Source of the DNA: Sphingobacterium thalpophilum
GTDB lineage: Bacteria > Bacteroidota > Bacteroidia > Chitinophagales > Chitinophagaceae
Length of the DNA stretch: 36,745 bases
NCBI GenBank assembly: GCA_945871875.1
Contig: CAMBYC010000001.1
Coordinates: forward strand, 71,202 to 107,946
Reading direction: 5' to 3'
Below are positions 25,712-33,885 of this stretch, in pieces (within the stretch, counting starts at the first letter, position 1; each line of letters starts with the position of its first letter). The position numbers were made by a program, and so were the translations under genes. Below the pieces are notes generated by a model. That model was not told the DNA's origin and did not search any database. It saw nothing but the letters and a program-made list of their open reading frames with translations.

Positions 25712-26551
25712 TTAAAACACAAGATTATCAATTAATCTTATGCCATCGAGAAAAACAGCTACAATAATCATTATTGGTTCTTTCCCATCCCAATAGGTAA
25801 TGGGTTTCAAAGAATTTGCATTCACAATTTCAAAATAATCAAAACTAAAGTCATTTAGTTTTAACTGCTCTTTTGGAAAAGATAGTTGGCATTCAATTTC
25901 ACCATGACATAAAGAATCTTTACAAAATTGTAACATTTTGTAAAGATTAGAAGATTTAATTCTAGCATCTTTTGATAATCTTAAATTTCTGCTGCTCATG
26001 GCTAATCCATCTATTTCTCTAACTGTTTCACATATTATAGTTGAAACTTGAAGATTTTTTAAGCTAATCATTTCTTTTATAACCAAACATTGCTGGTAAT
26101 CTTTTTTTCCTAAATAAAGTTTTTGTGGTTTTATTATAGACAATAAACGGAATACAATATTACAAACTCCTTGGAAATGGCCTGGTCTATGTTTTCCTTC
26201 TAAAATTGTATCTAAATACCCTAATTCAAAATGCTCCAAAATCTCTATTCCTAAAGGATACATTGTTTCAACAGTTGGCAAAAAAAGAACATCACAACCT
26301 GCTTTAGTCAACAATAAAATGTCATTTTCAATTGTTTTTGGATAATTTATAAAATCTTTTTGATCATTAAATTGCGTAGGGTTAACAAAAATACTTGACA
26401 CAACAATCTTATTTTCGGATTTTGCCTTTTCAATTAAGCTAATATGCCCTTTATGAATGGCACCCATTGTAGGTACAAATCCAATTTTATTTTCAAATCC
26501 TAGTGAATTTAGGTGATTTTCTAATTTTTTTCCCTCCTTGTAGATAATCAT
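25712..26551 (-). CDS. panC: Pantoate-beta-alanine ligase
   Basis: PanC condenses pantoate and beta-alanine with ATP to give pantothenate. I choose the ATG at 26551 (MIIYKEGKKLENHLNSLGF), giving 279 residues, because the longer frame to 26590 would add 13 residues (MLIHYFKLQYCCI) unlike the family's N-terminus. Signatures are FVPTMGAIHKGHISLI (HxGH at about 33-36), SIFVNPTQFN, RPGHFQGVCNIVFRLL, LYLGKKDYQQ and MSSRNLRLS. It is divergent from the glycogen-synthase-like gene, 95 bases away. This panC / short glycogen-synthase-like pairing is one I recall from many Bacteroidota genomes. Confidence 0.95.
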   Translation of the reverse strand: MIIYKEGKKLENHLNSLGFENKIGFVPTMGAIHKGHISLIEKAKSENKIVVSSIFVNPTQFNDQKDFINYPKTIENDILLLTKAGCDVLFLPTVETMYPLGIEILEHFELGYLDTILEGKHRPGHFQGVCNIVFRLLSIIKPQKLYLGKKDYQQCLVIKEMISLKNLQVSTIICETVREIDGLAMSSRNLRLSKDARIKSSNLYKMLQFCKDSLCHGEIECQLSFPKEQLKLNDFSFDYFEIVNANSLKPITYWDGKEPIMIIVAVFLDGIRLIDNLVF

Positions 26552-26597
26552 AATACAACAATATTGTAATTTAAAATAGTGTATGAGCAAGTTTCCT

Positions 26598-26605
26598 TAT
26601 TTTTG
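26598..26605 (+). promoter_or_regulatory. Candidate -7 box for the glycogen-synthase-like gene
   Basis: TATTTTTG fits TAnnTTTG exactly and lies in the divergent 95-base gap, 41 bases before the start codon. The -33 region has no clear TTG at 19-21 bases, so only the -7 match supports it. Confidence 0.35.
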
Positions 26606-26646
26606 CAAAACTTCGATACAATTCCAACCAATCAAAGTTAACCTGA

Positions 26647-27462
26647 ATGTCAGCAAAGAAACGAATATTAATCATAGCTAACGAAATGTCGCCCTACCTA
26701 GAGTTGACAGATTTTTCTGAAATCATTAGTAAATTAGCGATTAAAGCAAATGATGCAGGTTTTGAAATTAGATGTATAATGCCACGTTTTGGCGTAATCA
26801 ATGAGCGCAGACACAGATTACATGAAGTTGTTCGATTATCAGGAATAAATGTTTCAATAGATAATGACGATTTTCCATTACAAATTAAAGTAGCTTCTTT
26901 ACCAAATGCACGCCTTCAAGTTTATTTTTTAGACAATGAAGACATGTTTAAACGTAAATTTGTATTTACTGATGAAAATGAAAAATGGTTTGAAGATAAT
27001 GCTTTGAGAACAGTATTTTTTTGTAAAGGAGCTTTAGAAACAGTTAAAAAATTTGGATGGCCACCAGATATCATCCATGTTTCTGGCTGGATGACGGGCT
27101 TAATTCCATGTTATCTAAAAACAGTGTATAAAAAAGAACCTGTTTTTGGAAATTCTAAAGTGATTTATACAATTGGTCAACAAACTTTTAATGAGAATTT
27201 AGGTGAAGAATTTGTAAAAAAAGCAATGATTCACAGCAATCTCAATGAAATAGATTTGGAACTGTATAAGTCTGGTGATAATTTAGCAATGTTCAGAGGA
27301 GCCGCTGCTTATGCAGACGCAATCACACTTGGTTCTGCATTGGTTGACCCTCAACTTGCTGAAGAAATAAGTAAAATTAAAGGGAAAAAAGTAATTCCTT
27401 TTGACCCAAATTCTGATTTAACAGATTATTTACAATTGTATCGCGATCTTGCGGACAAATAA
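26647..27462 (+). CDS. Glycogen/starch synthase-like protein, N-terminal (GT5) domain only
   Basis: This 271-residue protein resembles the N-terminal Rossmann domain of GT5 glycogen synthase. It begins KKRILIIANEMSPYLELTDF and includes the region DIIHVSGWMTGLIPCYLK, corresponding to the GT5 HAHDW segment. The C-terminal Rossmann domain that carries much of the nucleotide-sugar site is missing. The KxGGLADV motif near the N-terminus is replaced by LELTDFSEI, and HAHDW by HVSGW, so synthase activity is doubtful. Automatic pipelines call it glycogen synthase. Its conserved place beside panC and a DUF4270 lipoprotein in Bacteroidota suggests a different, unknown role. It is followed 30 bases later by the DUF4270 gene. 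Confidence 0.85.
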   Translation: MSAKKRILIIANEMSPYLELTDFSEIISKLAIKANDAGFEIRCIMPRFGVINERRHRLHEVVRLSGINVSIDNDDFPLQIKVASLPNARLQVYFLDNEDMFKRKFVFTDENEKWFEDNALRTVFFCKGALETVKKFGWPPDIIHVSGWMTGLIPCYLKTVYKKEPVFGNSKVIYTIGQQTFNENLGEEFVKKAMIHSNLNEIDLELYKSGDNLAMFRGAAAYADAITLGSALVDPQLAEEISKIKGKKVIPFDPNSDLTDYLQLYRDLADK

Positions 27463-27492
27463 TAAATAATTTTATTTTTTTAAATTTTTGAA

Positions 27493-28932
27493 GTGAATAG
27501 GATAAAATTTTTGACTTTTTTGACTTTTAGTGCATCATTGATTTTTTTGGTTTCTAACTATAGTTGTAACAAAATTAAGTCAACTGATATAGGTACTGAC
27601 TTATTGCCTATTATTGACAATATAATTACTTTCGATACTACTCTTGAGGTTACAACAGAAAATGGATTGGTTAGTGATACTGCTTTACCTAGTATTCTTT
27701 CGGTATATGAAGGCGGAACCCCTGAATTAATAGCAGGTCAAATCAATAATGATGTCCAATTTGGAAAAACTAGTGCTTCAATGTTTTTTCAATTTTTACC
27801 ATCAGGATTTCCAGTTACATTCCAAGTTTTAGATAGTTTATATTTAGATTCTGTAGTGTTGTGTATGTCATGGAATGGTATGGTTTATGGTGACACCAAT
27901 CAAATTCAGAAATTTAATGTTTTTGAATTGGATAGTATTTTAAGATCGGATTCAACTTACAAAACAAATTTTACAACAACTTACAAAGCTTTGTTGGGAT
28001 CAAAAACTTTTGCACCCTCAATTTTAAATGATTCTCTTAAACTTCTTGGTCAATCTTTAGCAAACCAATTGAGAATCCCTCTAAATAAATCATTTGGCGA
28101 AGCACTTTTACATCCTAATTCTATTAATAACAATCCTTTATTGAGTGATTCATTGTTTAGAAGTTTCTCAAAAGGGTTTGCTGTTGTTCCAGATGTAAAC
28201 ACCACTTCTGCCAATGCAATTATGGGATTTAATTTAGGTGATTCCAACTCTTATGTCAAGTTATATTATAGATACGATACAGCTTCTTCAAAAGACACTG
28301 CATCAATAGTTTTAAGATATACAACTACAACAGGTTATGCAAATAATATTAGCAGAAACTATAATAATTCCGCAGCTCAAAACTCTTTCAAAGCTGGCCA
28401 AGATAGTGTGGTTTACATACAAACCAGCCCCGGAACAAATTGTACCATTAGAATTCCTGCATTAGATATTTTTAAAGCAAAAAAGGGAAATGTTGTTATA
28501 CACAAAGCAGAATTAAGTATGCAGCAAATTCCTTCCTTTGGACAACAAGACGATGTGTTTTCTGCTCCAGATATAATATATGCTGACTATTTCGATAGTA
28601 CTTCTAAATCATTAAATCCGTTTATTTTAGATGGTTTTTCTCAAGGCTCCTATTCTCCAGCTTTACTGGGAGGTGCCAAAAAGATAGTTAATGGTCCACT
28701 GGGTGCTTCAATTGCTGAGTATAAATTTAACCTATCAAGATATTTGCAAGGAATTATAACACGCAACTATTCAAACAACATTATTTATTTATCTGCTCCT
28801 AACTATATTCAATACAATAAACTTTATATTTTGCAAAAGGCAAATGTATTAGCAAAAGGAAGAGTGAAATTAGGTGGTGGAAACAATAAAACCCAAAAAA
28901 TGATTTTACGAATCGTATATTCAAAACTATAA
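27493..28932 (+). CDS. DUF4270 family lipoprotein
   Basis: This 479-residue exported protein starts at GTG (27493), which directly precedes a basic and hydrophobic signal sequence. Cys25 in SNYSCNK is the probable acylation site, although the residues before it are not a textbook lipobox. The N-terminal part, STDIGTDLLPIIDNIITFDTT, followed by repeated beta-strand-rich stretches and a Phe/Tyr-rich end, matches DUF4270, a Bacteroidota family of unknown function. No catalytic motif is visible. It lies 30 bases after the glycogen-synthase-like gene, so they probably form one transcript. Surface or outer-membrane location is inferred from the signal only. Confidence 0.85.
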   Translation: MNRIKFLTFLTFSASLIFLVSNYSCNKIKSTDIGTDLLPIIDNIITFDTTLEVTTENGLVSDTALPSILSVYEGGTPELIAGQINNDVQFGKTSASMFFQFLPSGFPVTFQVLDSLYLDSVVLCMSWNGMVYGDTNQIQKFNVFELDSILRSDSTYKTNFTTTYKALLGSKTFAPSILNDSLKLLGQSLANQLRIPLNKSFGEALLHPNSINNNPLLSDSLFRSFSKGFAVVPDVNTTSANAIMGFNLGDSNSYVKLYYRYDTASSKDTASIVLRYTTTTGYANNISRNYNNSAAQNSFKAGQDSVVYIQTSPGTNCTIRIPALDIFKAKKGNVVIHKAELSMQQIPSFGQQDDVFSAPDIIYADYFDSTSKSLNPFILDGFSQGSYSPALLGGAKKIVNGPLGASIAEYKFNLSRYLQGIITRNYSNNIIYLSAPNYIQYNKLYILQKANVLAKGRVKLGGGNNKTQKMILRIVYSKL

Positions 28933-28993
28933 TTCCAAACCAAATATTTTTAATAAACCTTTAACCAAAAAGATAAATTAAATCTTACCTATT

Positions 28994-30253
28994 ATGCCTT
29001 ATTTATTTACTTCAGAAAGTGTTTCAGAAGGACATCCAGATAAAGTAGCAGATCAAATTTCTGATGCATTGATTGATAATTTTTTAGCTTGGGATCCTCA
29101 ATCTAAAGTAGCTTGTGAAACATTAGTTACAACAGGATTGGTAGTTTTGGCTGGCGAAGTAAAATCTAAATCTTATTTAGATGTACAAGAGATTGCCCGA
29201 AAAGTAATTGCAAATATCGGGTATACCAAAAGTGAATACATGTTTGAATCTCAGTCTTGCGGAATTATTTCAGCAATTCACGAGCAGTCTGATGATATAA
29301 ACCGTGGTGTTGAAAGGCAAAATCCAGAAGATCAGGGTGCAGGTGATCAAGGGATGATGTTTGGTTATGCTACAAACGAAACCGACAATTACATGCCATT
29401 AGCATTGGATTTAGCTCATAAAATCTTACAAGAACTTGCTGCAATTAGAAAAGAAGGTCATCCTTCAATTACCTATTTACGTCCTGATGCAAAAAGTCAA
29501 GTTACAATTGAGTATGATGATAACCACAAGCCAATACGAATTGACACAATTGTAGTTTCTACTCAACATGATGATTTTGCAGACGAAATTAAAATGTTGG
29601 AAGTAATTAAAAGTGATATCATAAATATAGCTATACCTAGGGTTATTGCTAAATGTAAAGATGAAATTAAAGCATTGTTTAACGATAGTATTATTTATCA
29701 TGTTAATCCAACTGGTAAATTTGTAATTGGCGGACCACATGGAGATACAGGATTAACTGGTAGAAAAATAATTGTAGATACTTATGGAGGGAAAGGAGCA
29801 CATGGTGGCGGAGCATTCAGCGGAAAAGACCCTTCAAAAGTAGATCGTAGTGCTGCTTATGCCGCTCGTCATATTGCAAAAAATATGGTTGCCGCTGGAA
29901 TTGCAAATGAAATATTAGTACAAGTTTCTTACGCAATTGGTGTAGCAAAACCAATGAATATTTTTGTTGATACTTACGGATCATCGAGAGTAAACATGAC
30001 TGACGGTGAAATTGCAAAAATTGTTTATGATATTTTTGATATGCGTCCTTATGCAATTGAAACGAGGTTAAAACTTAGAAATCCAATTTATAGTGAAACC
30101 GCTGCTTATGGTCACATGGGTCGTAAATCTGAAATAGTTACCAAAACCTATAGATCTCCTGAAGGAAATGAGAAAACAGTTACTGTTGAATTGTTTACTT
30201 GGGAAAAGTTAGACTACGTAGATACTATAAAAAAATCATTTAACATAGCTTAA
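28994..30253 (+). CDS. metK: S-adenosylmethionine synthetase
   Basis: MetK makes S-adenosylmethionine from methionine and ATP. The 419 residues include the N-terminal [20 protein letters not shown] with the catalytic His14. The central [12 protein letters not shown] motif and the P-loop-like [19 protein letters not shown] are the two family signature sequences. [20 protein letters not shown] is also conserved. The length is slightly above E. coli MetK (384), as is common in Bacteroidota. The 61-base leader has no SAM riboswitch that I can recognise. A strong terminator follows the stop codon directly. Confidence 0.98.
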   Translation: MPYLFTSESVSEGHPDKVADQISDALIDNFLAWDPQSKVACETLVTTGLVVLAGEVKSKSYLDVQEIARKVIANIGYTKSEYMFESQSCGIISAIHEQSDDINRGVERQNPEDQGAGDQGMMFGYATNETDNYMPLALDLAHKILQELAAIRKEGHPSITYLRPDAKSQVTIEYDDNHKPIRIDTIVVSTQHDDFADEIKMLEVIKSDIINIAIPRVIAKCKDEIKALFNDSIIYHVNPTGKFVIGGPHGDTGLTGRKIIVDTYGGKGAHGGGAFSGKDPSKVDRSAAYAARHIAKNMVAAGIANEILVQVSYAIGVAKPMNIFVDTYGSSRVNMTDGEIAKIVYDIFDMRPYAIETRLKLRNPIYSETAAYGHMGRKSEIVTKTYRSPEGNEKTVTVELFTWEKLDYVDTIKKSFNIA

Positions 30254-30282
30254 AAAAAGCCTCCTTTGGGAGGCTTTTTTTT
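30252..30282 (+). terminator. Intrinsic terminator of metK
   Basis: AAAAAAAGCCTCC (30252-30264) and GGAGGCTTTTTTTT (30269-30282) form a GC-rich 6-bp core stem extended by A-T pairs, with a TTTG loop and eight T residues. It begins within the metK stop codon and can work in both directions. Confidence 0.95.
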
Positions 30283-30303
30283 CCTATTTATTCTCTTATA
30301 AAA

Positions 30304-30861
30304 ATGGAGCAAAATCCCTGGAAAACTATTGCAGCAAAAGAGATATATGAAAACCCATGGATAAAGATTACCGAATTTGATGTAATTAATCCAAACGGCG
30401 GTAAAGGTATTTATGGTAAAGTTCATTTTAAGAACAAAGCCATTGGTGTAATTGTGTTAGATGAAGAAAAAAATACTTTTTTAATTGGTCAATACCGATA
30501 CACATTAAATCAGTATTCTTGGGAAATCCCAGAAGGTGGTGGCTCAGAAGGTGAAGAACCAATTGATACTGCAAAAAGAGAATTGCTTGAAGAAGCAGGC
30601 ATTATTGCAAACAATTGGGAAAAAATTTTAGACATTCATACTTCAAATTCTGTAACAGATGAGTTTGGACATATCTTTCTTGCCAGAGATTTGCAATTTG
30701 AAACTGCAGCACCAGAAGAAACGGAAGAATTAAAGTTGTTAAAAATACCATTTGAAAAAGCATATCAAATGGTTTTGAATGGTGAAATCACCGATTCAAT
30801 GTCTATTGCCGCAATTTTGCACGTAAAAATTTTATTGTTAGAAAAAAATAGTAACGATTGA
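30304..30861 (+). CDS. Nudix hydrolase, ADP-ribose pyrophosphatase-like
   Basis: This 185-residue Nudix enzyme hydrolyses a nucleoside diphosphate linked to another group. The Nudix box spans residues 78-100 and fits Gx5Ex7REUxEExGU completely, with Gly78, Glu86 region, Arg92-Glu93, Glu96-Glu97 and Gly99. The preceding FLIGQYRYTLNQYSWEIPEG and following HTSNSVTDEFGHIFLARDL are typical of ADP-ribose/GDP-mannose pyrophosphatase relatives, so ADP-ribose is a reasonable but unproven substrate. It starts 21 bases after the metK terminator and its stop overlaps the rlmB start, so the two are co-expressed. Confidence 0.9.
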   Translation: MEQNPWKTIAAKEIYENPWIKITEFDVINPNGGKGIYGKVHFKNKAIGVIVLDEEKNTFLIGQYRYTLNQYSWEIPEGGGSEGEEPIDTAKRELLEEAGIIANNWEKILDIHTSNSVTDEFGHIFLARDLQFETAAPEETEELKLLKIPFEKAYQMVLNGEITDSMSIAAILHVKILLLEKNSND

Positions 30862-31610
30862 AACCGATATCAAAACCTTCATATATAATTGGTAGACAAC
30901 CTGTCATAGAAGCATTACTCGCAGGAAAACAAATAGAAAGAATTTTTCTACAAAAAAATCTTACGGGTGAAATTCTATTTGAAATACGGAAAAAAGCCCA
31001 AGCTCTACAAATACCTATAAATGTAGTGCCGCCTGAAAAATTAAATAGTTTAAGTAGAGCAAACCACCAAGGTGTAATTGCAGTAGCAGGATTGGTGAAT
31101 TATTTAGACTTACAAGAGGTTATAGATTATGTTGTTAATGAAGGTAAAGCTCCTTTATTTATAATGCTTGACGGAATTACTGACGTGAGAAATATTGGTG
31201 CAATAGCTAGAAGTGCAGTTTGTTGTGGTGCCCAAGCTATTATTATTCCAGATAAAGGGGTTGGTGCAATTAATGAAGAAGCTATAAAATCTTCAGCAGG
31301 TGCCATTCATAAATTACACATTTGCAGGGTAGGCAGTCTTTTAAAAGCAGTTGATACACTTCATTTAAATGGAATACAAATTGCCACTGCTGAAATGCAA
31401 TCTGATCAAAAATTTTCTTCTATAAATTGGCAAGACCCTTATTGCGTAATAATGGGAGCCGAAGACAAAGGCGTGCAACCTTTTTTAAGCAAAGCTGCTG
31501 ACGCTAGGTTCACCATACCAATGTCACCTGACTTTGATTCTTTCAATGTAAGTGTTGCTTCTGGTATTATTCTGTATGAGGCTTTCAGGCAGCGTGTTGA
31601 ACTTCATTGA
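30858..31610 (+). CDS. rlmB: 23S rRNA 2'-O-methyltransferase RlmB / TrmH-family (SPOUT)
   Basis: This SPOUT methyltransferase of 250 residues, RlmB-like, methylates the ribose of a guanosine in 23S rRNA. A substrate-binding N-domain (IIGRQPVIEALLAGKQIERIF) precedes the three SpoU motifs: DGITDVRNIGAIARSA (105-120), IMGAEDKGV (198-206) and the knot motif PMSPDFDSFNVSVASGIILY (221-240). The start is TTG at 30858, overlapping the Nudix stop in TTGA. It gives the expected N-terminus, and no nearby ATG does so. Position specificity (G2251 type) is taken from the family. It converges on the minus-strand epimerase gene. Confidence 0.92.
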   Translation: MKPISKPSYIIGRQPVIEALLAGKQIERIFLQKNLTGEILFEIRKKAQALQIPINVVPPEKLNSLSRANHQGVIAVAGLVNYLDLQEVIDYVVNEGKAPLFIMLDGITDVRNIGAIARSAVCCGAQAIIIPDKGVGAINEEAIKSSAGAIHKLHICRVGSLLKAVDTLHLNGIQIATAEMQSDQKFSSINWQDPYCVIMGAEDKGVQPFLSKAADARFTIPMSPDFDSFNVSVASGIILYEAFRQRVELH

Positions 31611-31628
31611 TATTTAGTTGACTAAAAT

Positions 31629-32615
31629 TTACATTCTGTTTTGTTTAACCCAATCAACGGTAAGTTTTATTCCTTCATCAAGATTTCTAATTTTATAATT
31701 CAATTCTTTTATGGCTTTAGAACTGTCTAAAGCCCAATTGTAATTGTATTTCTTTACCCATTTTGGAGTTATTAATGGTGGTTTACCCGTTATTTGGGCA
31801 ATAGTTTCTAAAATGTAACTAAAGCCTAATAAAATAGTAAAGGGCAAATGTGGTAACTTTTTATATATTCCAGTTTGATTGTTGATGGTTTGCATTAGTT
31901 CATTAAATGTTGCGTTAATTCCTCCAAAAATATATCTTTCCCCATTTTTCCCAACTTCCATAGCGGCAATTAAACCATCTACAACATCGTTTATATAACA
32001 ATAAGAACCTATATCTCTACCATTCCCTGGAATAACTTTCCACTTGTTTTTCATATACATTTCTACCACTTTAGTAACCGGATTACTGCCAGTATCAAGG
32101 CCTGGTCCATAAATTCTTGATGGATTTACAATACAAATTTCTAATCCTTTTGCTACAAATTCAAGTGCTACTTTTTCTGCATTAGCCTTGGTTTCTTCAT
32201 ATTCATTAAAAAAACCCATGATTCGGGTATCTGTTTCTCGCATAGGATGGTCTTTGGATGGTCCAATTACACCTGCAGTTGAAGTATATACTAGTTTTTT
32301 CACACCTGCATTTAGCGATGCTTCTAATACATTTCTTGTTCCTTCTACATTGATTTGACGAAAAATATCAGGGTCTTTTGCCCACAATCTAGCATAAGCG
32401 GCCATGTGGTAAACTTTATCTACACCTTCTAAAGCAATTGAAAGAGATTTTTTATCCATGATATCGCCCTTAACTATAGAAATGTTTTCATGCTGAAAAG
32501 CAGCAATATTTGGATTGCTTCTGCATAAAATTTTAATCTTTTCTCCACTATCCGCTAACTTTTTGGTTAATATCGAACCTATATATCCCGTTGCACCTGT
32601 AATTAATGTTGACAT
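31629..32615 (-). CDS. NAD(P)-dependent epimerase/dehydratase (extended SDR)
   Basis: This extended short-chain dehydrogenase of 328 residues has the nucleotide-binding motif GATGYIG at 7-13 and the active site TSTAG (111-115) with Tyr139 and Lys143 in YEETK. Later segments IVNPSRIYGPGLDTG and GSYCYINDVVDGL are typical of nucleotide-sugar epimerases and dihydroflavonol-4-reductase-like enzymes. The substrate cannot be told from sequence. It stands alone on the minus strand, convergent with rlmB (18-base gap) and divergent from the GSCFA gene (87 bases). Confidence 0.9.
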   Translation of the reverse strand: MSTLITGATGYIGSILTKKLADSGEKIKILCRSNPNIAAFQHENISIVKGDIMDKKSLSIALEGVDKVYHMAAYARLWAKDPDIFRQINVEGTRNVLEASLNAGVKKLVYTSTAGVIGPSKDHPMRETDTRIMGFFNEYEETKANAEKVALEFVAKGLEICIVNPSRIYGPGLDTGSNPVTKVVEMYMKNKWKVIPGNGRDIGSYCYINDVVDGLIAAMEVGKNGERYIFGGINATFNELMQTINNQTGIYKKLPHLPFTILLGFSYILETIAQITGKPPLITPKWVKKYNYNWALDSSKAIKELNYKIRNLDEGIKLTVDWVKQNRM

Positions 32616-32702
32616 ATCCTCAAAAATAAATACAAAAATTGATTATTTATCTTCCAATCTATATTCTTACTTTGTGCATTGATTTAATAGCATCACTTAA
32701 TT

Positions 32703-33689
32703 ATGGAATTTAGAAAAGAATTGCAACTGCCGGCCTTCAAAGAGCAAATCAATATTAAAAACAAATTAATGCTATGTGGATCTTGTTTTACAGAAAATTT
32801 AGGAGAAAAATTGGCACAAATGTTATTTCAAGTAGAAATGAATCCTAACGGAATTTTGTTTAACCCTAAAAGCATTCTAAATTCTATTAATTCTTATATT
32901 GAAAATAAACGTTATCAATCAACTGATTTCTTTTTACACAACGAAGTATATTACAGCTGGCAATACCATAGTAGATTTTCTAATATTAATCCTGAAAAAT
33001 TATCTTCAGAAATTAATCAAACACAAGACAATGCTCACCATTGGTTAAAATCATGCGATTGGCTAATTCTCACATTAGGATCCTCATTTGTTTATGAATT
33101 AGCAACTGGTGAAGCTGCTGCAAACTGTCATAAAATGCCTGCTAATTATTTTTCTAGACGACTAATGTCTTCCAATGAAATTATACATGATTTTTTTGAA
33201 CTTTTCAATAAATTGGCTGATTTTAATCCAAAATTGCAAATAATCTTAACAATTAGTCCAGTTAGACATTTGCGTGATGGATTTGTTGAAAACAATCGAA
33301 GTAAAGCAATGTTGATTCAGGCAGTTCATCAATTAGCGGAGAGCTTTTCAAATGTTTTTTATTTCCCAGCCTACGAATTGGTTTTAGATGATCTTCGAGA
33401 TTATAGATTTTTTGCTGAAGACATGACACACCCCAATTATTTAGCTACGCAGTATGTATGGGAAAAATTTATTACAGCCTTCATTGATAAAGAATCTTTA
33501 GGATGGATGAAAGAAATAAACACGTTGAATGCTGCTCGTGCCCACAAATCTTTTCACCCAGAAACTAACGCACATCAGTTATTTTTACAAAAAAACCTAG
33601 ATAAACTTACAGATTTAAAAAAGATACTACCACAATTGAGTTGGCACCAATTGGAAAAATATTTTAAAGATTCCTTGCATTTGGTTTAA
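32703..33689 (+). CDS. GSCFA domain protein
   Basis: This 328-residue protein has the family-defining CGSCFTENLG near residues 25-34, then NPNGILFNPKSI, LILTLGSSFVYEL, ILTISPVRHLRDG and DMTHPNYLATQYVWEKF. The arrangement of Gly-Ser, Asn and Asp-x-x-His blocks resembles an SGNH/GDSL-type esterase fold, so a hydrolase or acyl-transfer role is possible but unproven. There is no signal peptide, which suggests a cytoplasmic protein. It is followed by 196 bases in which I see no gene or clear signal. Confidence 0.87.
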   Translation: MEFRKELQLPAFKEQINIKNKLMLCGSCFTENLGEKLAQMLFQVEMNPNGILFNPKSILNSINSYIENKRYQSTDFFLHNEVYYSWQYHSRFSNINPEKLSSEINQTQDNAHHWLKSCDWLILTLGSSFVYELATGEAAANCHKMPANYFSRRLMSSNEIIHDFFELFNKLADFNPKLQIILTISPVRHLRDGFVENNRSKAMLIQAVHQLAESFSNVFYFPAYELVLDDLRDYRFFAEDMTHPNYLATQYVWEKFITAFIDKESLGWMKEINTLNAARAHKSFHPETNAHQLFLQKNLDKLTDLKKILPQLSWHQLEKYFKDSLHLV

Positions 33690-33885
33690 TAATTCGATTG
33701 CCTTTTAATTCTAATCCTATCATTATTATGGCTTTATAATCAAGCCACTTTTCTATCGGTAAGCAATTGTAGACCTAAAAATTTTTAACATCTTGGTTAT
33801 TGATGCGATTTTAGATTTTATAAATGAACAGTTGCCTGTTTCAATTGGATTTATTCTTATATTACAATCTTAATTCATTTTTGGT

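Noticed and set aside
28933-28993. Possible SAM riboswitch before metK.
   Set aside because: The 61-base leader is A/T-rich and shows no conserved SAM-aptamer core or pairing that I can recognise.
33690-33885. 196-base gap before the penicillin-acylase-family gene.
   Set aside because: I searched both strands for short genes, tRNA-like folds, a terminator and a consensus promoter and found nothing convincing.
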